A stretch of DNA of 64,000 nt from NCBI RefSeq assembly GCF_017877135.1, contig NZ_JAGIPH010000001.1, positions 1,426,001 through 1,490,000 of the forward strand. Direction: 5' to 3'. The stretch comes from Neorhizobium galegae. Its GTDB lineage: Bacteria; Pseudomonadota; Alphaproteobacteria; Rhizobiales; Rhizobiaceae. How positions within the stretch are numbered: the stretch's first letter is position 1; every line of letters starts with the position of its first letter. The notes beneath the pieces were generated by a model. It had not been told where the DNA came from. It did not search any database and saw only the letters and a list, made by a program, of their open reading frames with translations. Of this stretch, positions 1 through 12,000 are shown piece by piece. The position numbers and the translations under genes were made by a program.

Positions 1-3000
1 TGGCGCAGGAAGCTGCGACAGGGCGCCTTGCCGATCAATTGTCTGAGATCCGCGATGCGAAGGCGGCCGCCAAGGCCGCCGCCGAGAGCGAAAAGGCCAA
101 TGCGACCACAGCCGAGGCGAAGGCTGCAGCCGACAAGAAGATTGCCGCGGCCGATGCCGACCTGAAGAAGACGGAAGTCCAGGAGGCCAAGGTCGAGGAA
201 ACGAAGACGGAAGCGGAAGCCGCTGCCGCGAACCCGGTTGCCTCGCTCGGTTCCACCTATACCGTTGGCTTCAACATGATCGACCAGAACACCAAGGCTG
301 AGCTTCGCGGCGGAGCCTCGATCGGTTCGGAAGTGTCGAACGGCGTCCTGTCCGGCGCGGTGGGTGATATCGCAGTGACTGCGCATTCCGGCATGGAAGG
401 CGGGCTCAGCACCTATGCGACGCTGAACGGCGGCAGCGCAAAATCTGCCTCCAGCGGCACGGCCCTTAACATCGGCGTGAACGTGCTGCTCGGCGAAACG
501 ACGGCCAAGATTGCCGAGAAGGCAGGCTCCGGTGGTGGGTCGAATGCCCAGAACACCCTGGCCTCGAGCGGCGACGTCACGGTCAGCGCCCGCAACGAGA
601 CCTCCTTCCAGATCGTCAACAAAAGTGCGACGCCGGAGAAGATGTCCGGGGACGCCACCTCTGCCAACCTGATCACGCTCTCCGGCGGCATCCAGATGCT
701 GGACACCGGCGCGCGCCTGGAGCGCAGCGTGCTCGCCGACGGCGCGCTGACCGTGGAGGCAGCGAGCGCCAATACGGTGGCAACCTACCTGATCGGCACG
801 ACGGCAGGTGGCGCGGTGTCGCCCGTCAGCAACGCCGTGACCAACGGGCTCGACCTGATTGCCGGCATTGCCGGCTACGACCTCGGCGATGAGGAAGAGG
901 AAGGCGAGCCGCCGGCAGACGAGGGGGACGAAGATGAGACTTCTTCCAACGCCAAGCTTGGCATCGGCGCCATTCTGAACGTCGCAATGGTGGCGAGCGC
1001 CCTTCGCAACAGTGCCTCGATGATGGAATCGGCCGAGAAGGCCATGAGCGCGGAAGAAGACGCGCAGGGCGTGATGAAGGAGCAGGGCAAGAAGGACTTC
1101 GTCCTCAGCGCCGGCTTCTCCTATAATTCCTTCGACAGTGTGGCGGAAACCGCCTCCAACCTGACGCTGCGCGGCGAAGGCGTGACAGTCGGCGCCTACA
1201 ATGTCACCGACGCTGATGTAACCGTCACGTCGAATTCGGAATTCGACGAAGGCGCCGGCGCGACAGTTCTGTCGGTGGCCGCCAACCTTGCCAACCAGGA
1301 CAACCGTGCCCTGATCGGCTCCGGCAGCACGATCATCGTCGGTCAGGATGGCCTGACCGTCGAGGCCGCCACCAAGGCCTATGGCACTGATGAGAATGGC
1401 GACGAGACGCTGGATGACGACACCAGTGATTTCTTTGCCCGCAGCACCGGCAAGTCCGGCCTGAAGGGCAAGCAGATGATCATCGCGCTTGGCCTCAATA
1501 TCGTCGACTTCGAGAATGAAGCAACCGTCGGCAACAATGTGACTGTACTGTCGCAGGCTGCTTACGACGCAGCCAACCAGTCCGATCTCGCCGGCGTGAT
1601 CGCCAGCGGCGACGACAAGCCAGCCGTTTCTGTGAACTCGGCCGCCGCCATGACGCTGAAAGCCGAAGGCAACGCCGCCAACGGCACCAATGGCCTGTTC
1701 TTCGATGGCGAGGACGGCCTGCTCGGCTATTACGAGTCCACCGAAGGCATGCGCGGCGGCGCGCTCGGCCTGTCTATCGCCAAGATGGCAACGCCGCTGA
1801 TCGCCGGCTATCTGGACGCCCGCGTCAAACAACGTCAGTCCGAACTTACAGAAGGTCATAGCGCCGCTGGAGAGGGCGATGCCAAGGGCTTCGGCATCGG
1901 CATCAATATCGGCTCCATCGATGTCACGTCCAAGATCGGCGACGACAATGCGATCGTCGATATCGGCGATCTTGCGGTCACCACTGATGCGCAGGTCCGC
2001 ACCAGTGCACAGGGCGTGGCCGGTACCGGCCCCTCGGGCGAGATCCTCAGCCTTTCGCCGGAGGCGAGCGAATCGGCTGCCACCGCCATGGATGCGGCCG
2101 CGGCGATCAACGTTGTCTATGGCGATGTCTCGGCCGCCATCGGCACGACGCGCACCGGCACGCTGCGTGCCGCCGATGCCGATGCGGACCTCGAGGCGCT
2201 TCTCGCCGACGGCTACATCTATGCCGATACGGTGACGGTCAGCGCCAAGACCCAGGCCATGGCCGAGGCGACCGCTGACGGCAAGGCGGCCGGTGCCCAG
2301 GCGGCGGATGGTGCTGCCGGTGCCATCAACCTGCATGATTTCGACACGACCGCCACGCTGTCTGCCTCCATCCGTGCCACCGGCGATGTGGCGGTTACCG
2401 CCACCTCCGATACGGTGGAAGTGGTCAGTGCCGAGGCCTCTGCGCGCGGCACGCCGGTGGAAGCCTATGCCTCGAAGCTGAAGAGCTCGGTCAACAACCT
2501 GCTGATCGGCACCAACGGCAGCAATCCGAACACCAGCATCTTCGGCCGGGCCGCCGACCGCTTCAAGAGCACCTATGACAAGGTCAGCAGCACGACCGAA
2601 GAACTGAACAATGCCAAACCCACCCAGGCCTTTGCTGCGGCTGTCGGATTCAACTTCGCCGATCACGATACCAAGGCGATCGTCTCTGACAATGTGAAGA
2701 TCGAAACGCCCGGCGCAATCAGCGTCATTGCCGACCATGATGCCATGTCGATGGTCGAAGCCTCCGGTGCAGCCGTTCTCAGCGACGACGCAACCGGCGC
2801 GGCGATGAGCATCAACGTCATCAACACCACGGTGGCGGCCAATATCGGCAAGAATGTCGTGCTGGGCACCGCTGCAACGCAGGCCGGCGATGTGACTGTC
2901 CAGGCGATGAGCCGGTTCAATACGGGCGTCAATGTCGATGATCTCCTGGTCTACAAGACCGACGACGACGGCAATTACATTCTCGATAACGGCGAGAAGG

Positions 3001-6000
3001 TTCTCGACGAAACCTTACCCGATTTCACCTATTCTGCCGAAGCCATCGCCGGTGCCGGCGGCAAGGGCTCCGCGCTGACGGGCGCGTTTGCCGCGACCGT
3101 CTATCTCGGCGATACCGCGACGACACTTGGCAACGGCGTCAAGATCAATGCGACCGGCGACACGACCATCGGCGCCTATGACCGTTCTCAGGTCGCCAAC
3201 AAGGCCTGGGGCGTGTCTGCCGCGCTTGGCACCGGGACGAGCGTCAACAAATCGGCACGCGGCGCCGTCGGCTCGATCATCTATCGCGGCCGCTCGGTGA
3301 CCACCACCATCGGCACCGACCTTGATCTTCAGACGGAGGGCGCAGCCGATATCGTCGCCAAGGTTCTGATGCCATCCGAGGCCTGGGTGGGGCCAGACGA
3401 TGACGGCGTCACCTCCTCCACCACCTGGCTTGATTATGTCGATCCGTTGCTTGGCGGCGACCTTGCCGCACCCTTGCGCAAGGCCGATCCGGCGGTGACG
3501 CAGTCGCTGCACAACCAGGTGATCGCGGCCGCGGCCGCCGGCCAGAGCACGCAGGCCTCCTTCAGCGGTGCGCTCGGCATTACGGTTGCCAACGGCGTCA
3601 CGAAGGTGGCGATCGGCGATCGCGCCCATGTCGAGGCCGACACGATCAATGTCGAAAGCCGAATGAACCAGGAAATGCTGGGTATCGGTGGTTCGCTGAC
3701 GGTCAGCCTTTCGGGCTCTGGCGGCACCTTCGGCGTGCAGGGTGCCGTCAACGTGGTGATGGACGACGTGCTGACCTCTGTTGGCAAGGGCGGCGTCTTC
3801 GTCGCCAATGGCGGCGGGGCCGACTTCACCTCCGAAGCCGAGACGCAGGCGATGTCAATCACCGCGGTTGCCTCGCTGTCCGGCTCCAGCTCGACGACGG
3901 TTGCGGCCAACATCGCCTCCAACACCTTCCAGAGTTCGGCCAAGACATCGATCGCTGACAACGTGTCGATCACCTCGGCCGACGATACCAACATTACCTC
4001 GCGCAATGCCATTGAGGCCTTTGCCTTTGCCGGCGCACTCGGCGTCAGCTTCGGCGGCGCCAATCCGGTTGCCGCCACCGTGGTCAGCAACACGCAGCTC
4101 TCTTCGGCGGAGAGCCTGCTCGCCTCCGGCGTGACCGTGACCTCGACCGACGGCTCCGTCAATCTCGGCGCCGCCACCAGCGAACGGCTTCTGTCCGTGC
4201 CGGTGGCCGGCGGTGGCCGTGCAGGTGTTTTGAGCGTCACTGTGGTCGACAGCACCACGCGCGCCGTTGCAGACGCAACGTCGACGCTTACGGCCGAGAA
4301 CGGCGATGTCTCGGTGACGGCAGAGAACACGTCTGACGTGCTGGAAATCGCCGGTACCATTGCCTTCTCCATGAATGGTGCCGCCTTCGGTCTCACAATG
4401 CCCGGCACCGGCGTCAACAAGACGGTGGAAGCGCAGATCGGCAACGCCGAGGCGCGCAACATAGAGATTGCCGCGCGCTCCTCCAACGATATCCGCCAGC
4501 TGGCCGGCGCCGGCGCCGCTAGCACGCAGAGCACGGGCGCAGGCGGAACGGTATCCGTTCTGGTGCTGGATAACGACGTGACCGCCCGTATTGCCGCAGG
4601 GGCCACTGTTACGGCCAACGGCAATGTCTGGTTGGATGCGGCCGATGACAGCAGCCTGCTGCAGTTCGGCGGCGGCATCGGCGCCGGCCAGAATGTCGGC
4701 GTCGGCGCAAGCGTCGGCTCGCTGGTCGTGCTCGGCAATACGCTGGCCGAGGTCGGCAGCAATGCGACCGTCACGGCACGCGGACTGGAGAGCGAGGTCG
4801 TGACCTTCCAGCAGTTGCAGGAGGTGGACGAGGCGAAGGAATCGCAACGGACCGGCATTGTCGGTAGTTTCGAGGCACTGGAAGATACCGGCCTTGCCTT
4901 TGCCGACGACGTGAAGGCAGCCTTCGATACGCTCGGGGATGTCGGCAAGTCGAAGGCGGAGCGCGATGCGCTGCTCGCCATGCCGACGACGACGCGTACC
5001 GCCAAGGGTTTTGTGATGACCGCCAATGGCGATCATCGCGCCGTCGCCATCTCGCTGGCCGTCGGTGCCTCGACGGGGACTGCCGGCGTCGGCGGCGTCG
5101 TGGATGTCGGCGTGTTCAGCAACACCGTGACGGCGCATGTCGCAAACGGCGCCAGCATCAATGAAGGTCTGACGGCTGCGACGCTTGGCGATTACGGTTC
5201 TAGCCAGGATACGATCATCAGTGCCCAGTCGACGGGCCGCATGATCGGCTTTGCGGGCATGGTCGGCGCTGCCGCCACGGCCGGCGTCGGCGGCGGCGCG
5301 ACCGTCAACGTCTTCAGCGGCACGACCGAAGCCGTCGTCGATAGCGGCGCGGTGGTCAAGGCCCGGCGGGACGTTGAACTCGCCGCCCGGCGCCAGCAAC
5401 AGATCGGCGTCGCCGGCTTCGCCATGGGTGCGTCGAGCGGTGCAGCCGGCGTGGGTGCTGCGGTCAACGTGACGACGATTTCCGGAACGACGCTTGCCCG
5501 CCTCGACGGCCGCGCGGACGCCTATCGCGACGTCTCCATCAACGCGCGCGAAAGCTCGCAGCATCTCGAAGTGGTCGGCGCGATCGGCGTGGCCGGCACG
5601 GCCGGCGTCGGCGGTGCGATCAACGTTGCCGTCGCCAGCAGCACCACCTCCGCCGTGCTCGGCGCCTCCGGTGCGATCAATGCGATCGGCGATACCAGCA
5701 TCACGGCGCGCGCCCGCGAATATATCGGCAACATCATCGTCGCCGGTGGCGTGGGCGGCACGGTCGGCGTCGGCGCCTCGATCAACGTGGTCGATTCCCG
5801 CCGCGGCATTTCCTCCTATGCCTATGGCCGCATCAACCAGGATGCCGCCTTCCAGTCGGCCGGCAGCGGCCAGGATGTCGAGATCGAAGCGTCCAGCGCA
5901 ATCGACATGTATCGCCTGGTCGGCGGTCTCGGCGGCGGCGGCACGGTCGGCGTCGGTGTGAGCTTCGACATGGCGACCATCCTCAACCAGACCGACGCGG

Positions 6001-9000
6001 CCATCGGTGGCAATGCCAAGGTCTATACCGGCGGCAATGTCGATATCGATGCCGTCTCGGCGAAGAATTATGCCTCCAACACCATTGCCGGCGGCGTCGG
6101 CGGCGTGGTGGGCGTCGGCGGCGCGGTGGTCATCAACCGCACCGGCTCCGGCAATCTGAACGGCTACCAGAACAATGACGGTACCTCGGCTGTCGATGGC
6201 GGCGGCATGGCTGCCGATATTGACGGTGTTCTCTCCAAAGTCGCGGCGAGCCGTATCCAAAGCAGCGGCAATGCCTCGCTCGACGCGACCGTTGCCAAGG
6301 CGAATGGTGCCACGGCCTCCAGCCTCTCCGGTGACGCGACCAGCGTTTCGGCCATGCTGACCAAGGACGGTCATGACCGCACCTCCGCCACCATTGGCGA
6401 TAGCGCTCAGGTCGTCGCCGGCCGCGCGGTCAGTCTCGCCGCTGCCGATTACGGACGCGTCTACCAGCTGGCCGGGACGGTCGGCGTGGGCGGAACGGTC
6501 GGCGTCGGTCTCACCGTCGGCGTCAACGACTTCTCATCCTCGGCAATCACCGCCATCGGCAACAATGCCCGCGTAACCGCAGGCACCACGCTGTCGATGG
6601 ATGCAGAAAACGTCTCCGTGCTGGAGGCGGTCAACTTTGCCGGGGCGGCCGGTCTTGTCGGCGTGGCCGGCTCGATCAACTACAACCGCCTGCGCAACAC
6701 GGCCAATACGTCGATCGGCGCCGGGGCTCAGGTCACCGCCTCCCAGGCCCAGATCATTGCCGAAAACGAGCAGAATCTGGCCGCGACCACCATCGGTATC
6801 GCGGGCGGCTTTGTCGGTGTTGGCGTCTCCTATACGCGCGCAGAACTGGAAGGCGGCGCCTTCACGACGATCGGCAACGGTGCGACGGTGACGACGCTCT
6901 CCGGCGATCTTGACGTGCTGGCCGAACAGCGCTTCCGCATGTCGGTTGACGGACTGGCGGGTGCTGGTGGTGCCGTGGCTGGCCAGGCGGCGGTCTCTGA
7001 AATCGAGGAAGACAGCGACGCTACGGTGCAACTCGGCGACAACGTGACGCTCGACTCGGCCGGCGTGCTCAACCTTGAGGCTCAGAATCTCGGCTGGTCG
7101 GTCTCCAACGTTGTCGGCATCGCGTTCGGCGCGGTCGCGGCCGGCTATGTCCATTCCTATGCCGAAAGCTATGGCGATGCCTCGGTATTGGCCGGCAACA
7201 ACCATCACCTGACCGGCAGCGCGGTGGACATCTCCGCTCTCGTCGGCGACCTGCAGTCGGTCGGTCGTCTGGCCGGTTCCGCTACGCTCGGCACGATCGC
7301 CGGCGACCGCAGCGCCGTTGCAACTGCACTTGAATATATCGGCCTCGTCCGCTCGACCTATCGTCGCGCCGACAGCTTCGCGCTGGCGGCCGCCGGTGGC
7401 ATTGGTGCAGCTCAGGGCAGCAACATCGCCGCGATGACGGGCAACGATACCCTTGTCGACCTCGGCTATGGCCAGATCACTGCGCGCAGCGGCGATGTCG
7501 ACATCAGCACTGAAAATGAGGCATCGCTGCAGACCAAGATCATCGGCATCACCGTCGGCGCCCTGTCGCTCGGTGCGCATGTGGCGCAGACGAAGAACGA
7601 GAACAACAGCCGCATCGTCCTCGGCTCCTCGATCAATGCGAAGGATATTTCCATCCTCGCCAACAGCGACACCCGCGCCACGGCGGAGAGCTTCGCCGTG
7701 TCCGGCGGCATCTATACGGCCGGCATTTCCATGGCCAAGGTGATCGACCGCGGCGCGACAACCATCGAATTGCGCGATCTCGGAACGGTGACGACCGGTG
7801 ACGACATCAGCGCGACCGGCACGATCATCATCAAGGCCGATCACGAACGCCACTTCGACGGCAAGATGAACTCCTTCGGCGTCGGCCTGGTGGGCGGCGG
7901 CGACGGCACCACCGTTTACGACGTGGCAGGCTCCTCGACGGTCGACATCGGCGACAACCGCAAGATCGTCTCGAAGACCTATGACGATCAGAGCAATGGC
8001 GAGAACATCCAGATCCTCGCCCGTAACGCAATCGCCAAGGACCTGTTCAGCGGCACCAATCTCAACCTGAAGGCCTATGGCGCAATTGCCGTGGCCGAGG
8101 TGGATTCGGACATTACCGTCAAGACCAATACCGGTGTTGCGATCGGCCGCAATGCTCAGATCTATTCGGCGGGCGACCTCACCATCAAGTCGATGGCGAA
8201 CGTCAGCGGCGACGATGTGATCACCATCGATTCTGCCGGTGCGGCTGCCGCCGCCACGGGCAAGACGAAGTTTACCCACACCGGAACGACCGGCGACCGT
8301 GCGCAGTCCTTCGTCACGGTGGGTGATTCGGCCGCGCTGTTTGCCGGCGAGCACCTGGAAGCCTCGGCCGTGACCGACACCAACATCTCGACCTCAGGCG
8401 ACGGCTCGGCCTATGGCCTTGGCGCCACGCTGCGGGTTGATTCGGTCAGCGCGTCCACCTCGGACAACGTGGTGACGATCGGCACCAATGCCACCGTGAC
8501 CAGCTACGGCGACGTCTTCCTGGGCGCCGGCGAGGACTATGTGGCGGCCGACAACAAGACTGCGCTCGCGGGCGATCGCCTTGTCGGCTATCGTATCAAC
8601 AACAATACGGTTGCTTCCTCGGTCGTTTCGATCATCGGGGCTGCCATCGGCATTCCGCGCGACAATATCTCGCGCGCCACCAGCGACCAGCACAACCTCC
8701 TGAACATTGCCAGCGGCAGCAAGGTCCAGTCGGCCGACAACCTGCATGCGGGGGCCTCCGACGACCTGCGGGGCGGTGCCACGGCCTATATCGACGTGCG
8801 CAACTATTCCGCAACGAGCTTCCTGACGGCCTTCATGGACATCAAGGGCGTTGGCAAATCCAGCAAGGCCGGGGTGGTCAATCTCAACGGCACACTGGAA
8901 ACGGGTGCCGACCGCACCCGCTGGATTTCAATCGACGGCACCGATGCGAACTCCGTCTCCGGCAAGGGCTACAACTGGCGCAAGGGTGTGAGCAAGTCCG

Positions 9001-12000
9001 GGAATACGTGGAACGTGAACTATGAGGCGCCGCTCGGCGACGTGGTGCTGCGCACGGGCGTCAACCATGGCGGTCTGATCGGCACGGGCACCATCGTGAC
9101 CCCGCGCGACGCGGATCTGCGCGTGGTCAACACCTCCTCGGATGCGCTGTCGATCACCGGCCTGTCGATCCCCTATCTCGTCGGCGGCAAGCTCTACGTG
9201 AACGGGACGCAGGTGAAGCAGAACGGCTCGACGCTGCTCGGGACCGTCAATTACACGCTCCCGACCCAAGACAGCGTGCTCTCCGTCGTCAGCACCAATG
9301 CCGCCGGCGCCGATTTGACCGTCAACGGACAGATCAGCAATCTCGGTGGCTCGGTAACGCTGGCCAACATCTATGGCTCGGTGTCGCTGCAAGCCCGCGT
9401 GCAGGCGGCCGATCTGACCATCCTTGCCGGCCGTGACTTCCGTATCGACAGCGATGACGACATCAACCTCGGCAACGATCCGATCAGCGAGTACAGCAAC
9501 CTCGCCAATTCCTACAACAACACTCAGACGGCCTCCAATTCGGACGTCAAGCTGTCGTCCTCCGGCACGCCGCAGGGTGCTGCCGGCTCGATCGAAGCGC
9601 TCGGCAACATCTATATCAAGGCCGCGGCGGTCAACATCAACGGCACCATCCGCTCGGGCGTCAGCGGCCGCGACACCACGGTGACGCAGGCGCAGGTCAA
9701 TTCGGCCCTGTCGAGCAACCAGAAGACCCGTTACGAGCAGACCAAGAGCGAATCCGATCGCTACTATCAGCTCAATGCGGGCCTCGGCTTCGATCCGCTG
9801 ACGGCAACGCGCGAGCAGCTGGCCAGCATCTCGATCGATGATCTTGCCGAAATTCCGCTCTATTACGACTACGCGACCGGTCACATCGTCGCGAAGAACC
9901 TGCAGGCGGAAGGCGGCACCATCGTGATCGAAGGGCGCATCGCCAGCACCGGCCGCGGCAAGGTGGAAGCGCTGGACGGCTATGCCCGCTTCGACATCAC
10001 CAACCAGTCGACCAGCGCGCTCGAACTGCGCGACATCGACACCGGCGATGGCGTAGAAGGCACGATCGTCTTCAACGACCACAACTACCAGACGGCCGAC
10101 AGCAGCTACCTGCAGACCCGCTGGGCCCGCGTCGGCAGCGATATCGTCAAGTACGAGAATACCTCTAACCAGCTGACGAACGGCGTGGCGATGACGCAGG
10201 TGGCAACAGGCGCCGCAGCCGCGACCTATGATCCGATGGCCGGCCAGCGCTACAAGTGGACCGTAACGGCCGATTATTATGATCTGGAACAGTTCTACTC
10301 GCACCACGAGGACAAGAGCGATGGTGAGGATGACGTCAACGACATCATCAGCCACCAGAACGGCGCCGACTGGACCTCTGCCGATTACAGCTGGATCCGC
10401 AACAAGCTGACCGGCGGTGACTGGGAACGCTGGGGTGATGACCATCAGAGTTGGTCAAGCCCGACCTATGGCAGCGACCCGATCGGCTCGCTGATCGTTG
10501 ATACCTCCGATAGCTCAGAGTTCCACTATACCCGTCAGGTCACCGAAACGGGCCGCCAGGTGCAGAATTTCCAGAGCGAGACGGTCTGCGAAGCTGAGTT
10601 TATCGTCTGCTTGGACTACGAAGTCCGTCCGAAGATGGACTACCGCATCTATTACCACAGCAACCAGACCTATTCGGTAAAGGCGGACAAGACGATCAAT
10701 ATCGGCTTCTTCGGCGAGGATACCGGACGGATCGCAGTGGACAGCCAGGGCGACGTCCTGATCGGCGGCACGGTTCGCAACGTGACCGGCGAAACGGTGC
10801 TGACCAGCCATCAGGGTGGCATCTACACGGCCGAAAATGACGGCCAGAAGGGTGTGCTGATTGCCAACAACGTCACGCTGACCGGCAATACCAGCATTGG
10901 CAGCTCGGCAACCGACACGTTCCGCATCGAACAGACGGGCGACGATGCCATCGTCAATGCCACGGCACCGAACCTCTATCTCGAAGAGGTTACGGGTGGC
11001 CTGCGCCTCGGCCAGGTCAATGTCGATACGGCGAAGACGGCCAATGGCGGCGACCTGACGCTGATCGCGCGCGGCGACATCGATTTCCGCGCCTCCAACA
11101 TGGGCTCGGTGGTTACGGCGGGCCGGATCCAGCTGGAAAGCAAGACCGGCAAGCTTCTCACCAATGTCGCCGACAACGGACTGGACGTGGACACCGATGC
11201 GGCGGGTGGTGGCACGCTGAGCGTAAAGACGAAGGATCCAAATGCGGTCACCATCCGCGAAGTGTCCGGCGACCTGCGCGTCGATACGATCGACATTGCC
11301 GGCGACCTGACGCTGATGGTCAATGGCGATCTGCTGAACGGACAGGACGATACGCTCGATCTGACAGCCTACGACGCAGGCTTCGCAAGCTATCTCGACA
11401 GCCGCGGCATCGGCACGGCGTCCTACACGCAGAGTGAGACCAAACTGGTCAACGATGCCAAGGCCGAGCAGATGACGCAGATGTATAAGGCCTACTGGAA
11501 GATGCGGGGTGCCGGTTCCGGCAGCACCAATAGCCTGGCGCGCGTCGCTGCGACCGAAAGCACGATCGCCCCCTACGACAAGAACTTCGTCTACCACGTG
11601 TCGAACACGGACCGGACGGCGCTCAAGGCCAACGGCTTCTCCGATGCCGACATTGTGGCGTATGAGGCGAAGCAGACAGCCTTCTATCACGACGCGCATG
11701 ACAAGCTGGGCGCCGCTGCCGAAGGCACCTATGACGAGAACTTCACCTACCAGTTGACGGATGCAGAACGCACCGCCAACACGCAGGGCCTGACGCTCGA
11801 TCGCGACGCAGTCCTCTCGGCTGTCAATGCGGAGGTCGTGGGTGGCAATGCAACCGGTTCGACGCTCGCCAGCAATATCCAGGCCGGCAGCCTCAACATC
11901 GACGTCAGCGGCACGATCGGCGATTCCAGCCAAAGCGTGACGCTCAACGCTGACGGCGACAAGACGATGTCCGTGGCGGACATGCAGAAGATGCGCACCG

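Noticed and set aside
3855..8354. Long minus-strand open frames (up to 839 codons) opposite the adhesin
   Set aside because: They are shadows of the high-GC, strongly codon-biased plus-strand gene: composition is His/Arg/Asp/Gly-rich without domain motifs, and they overlap each other.
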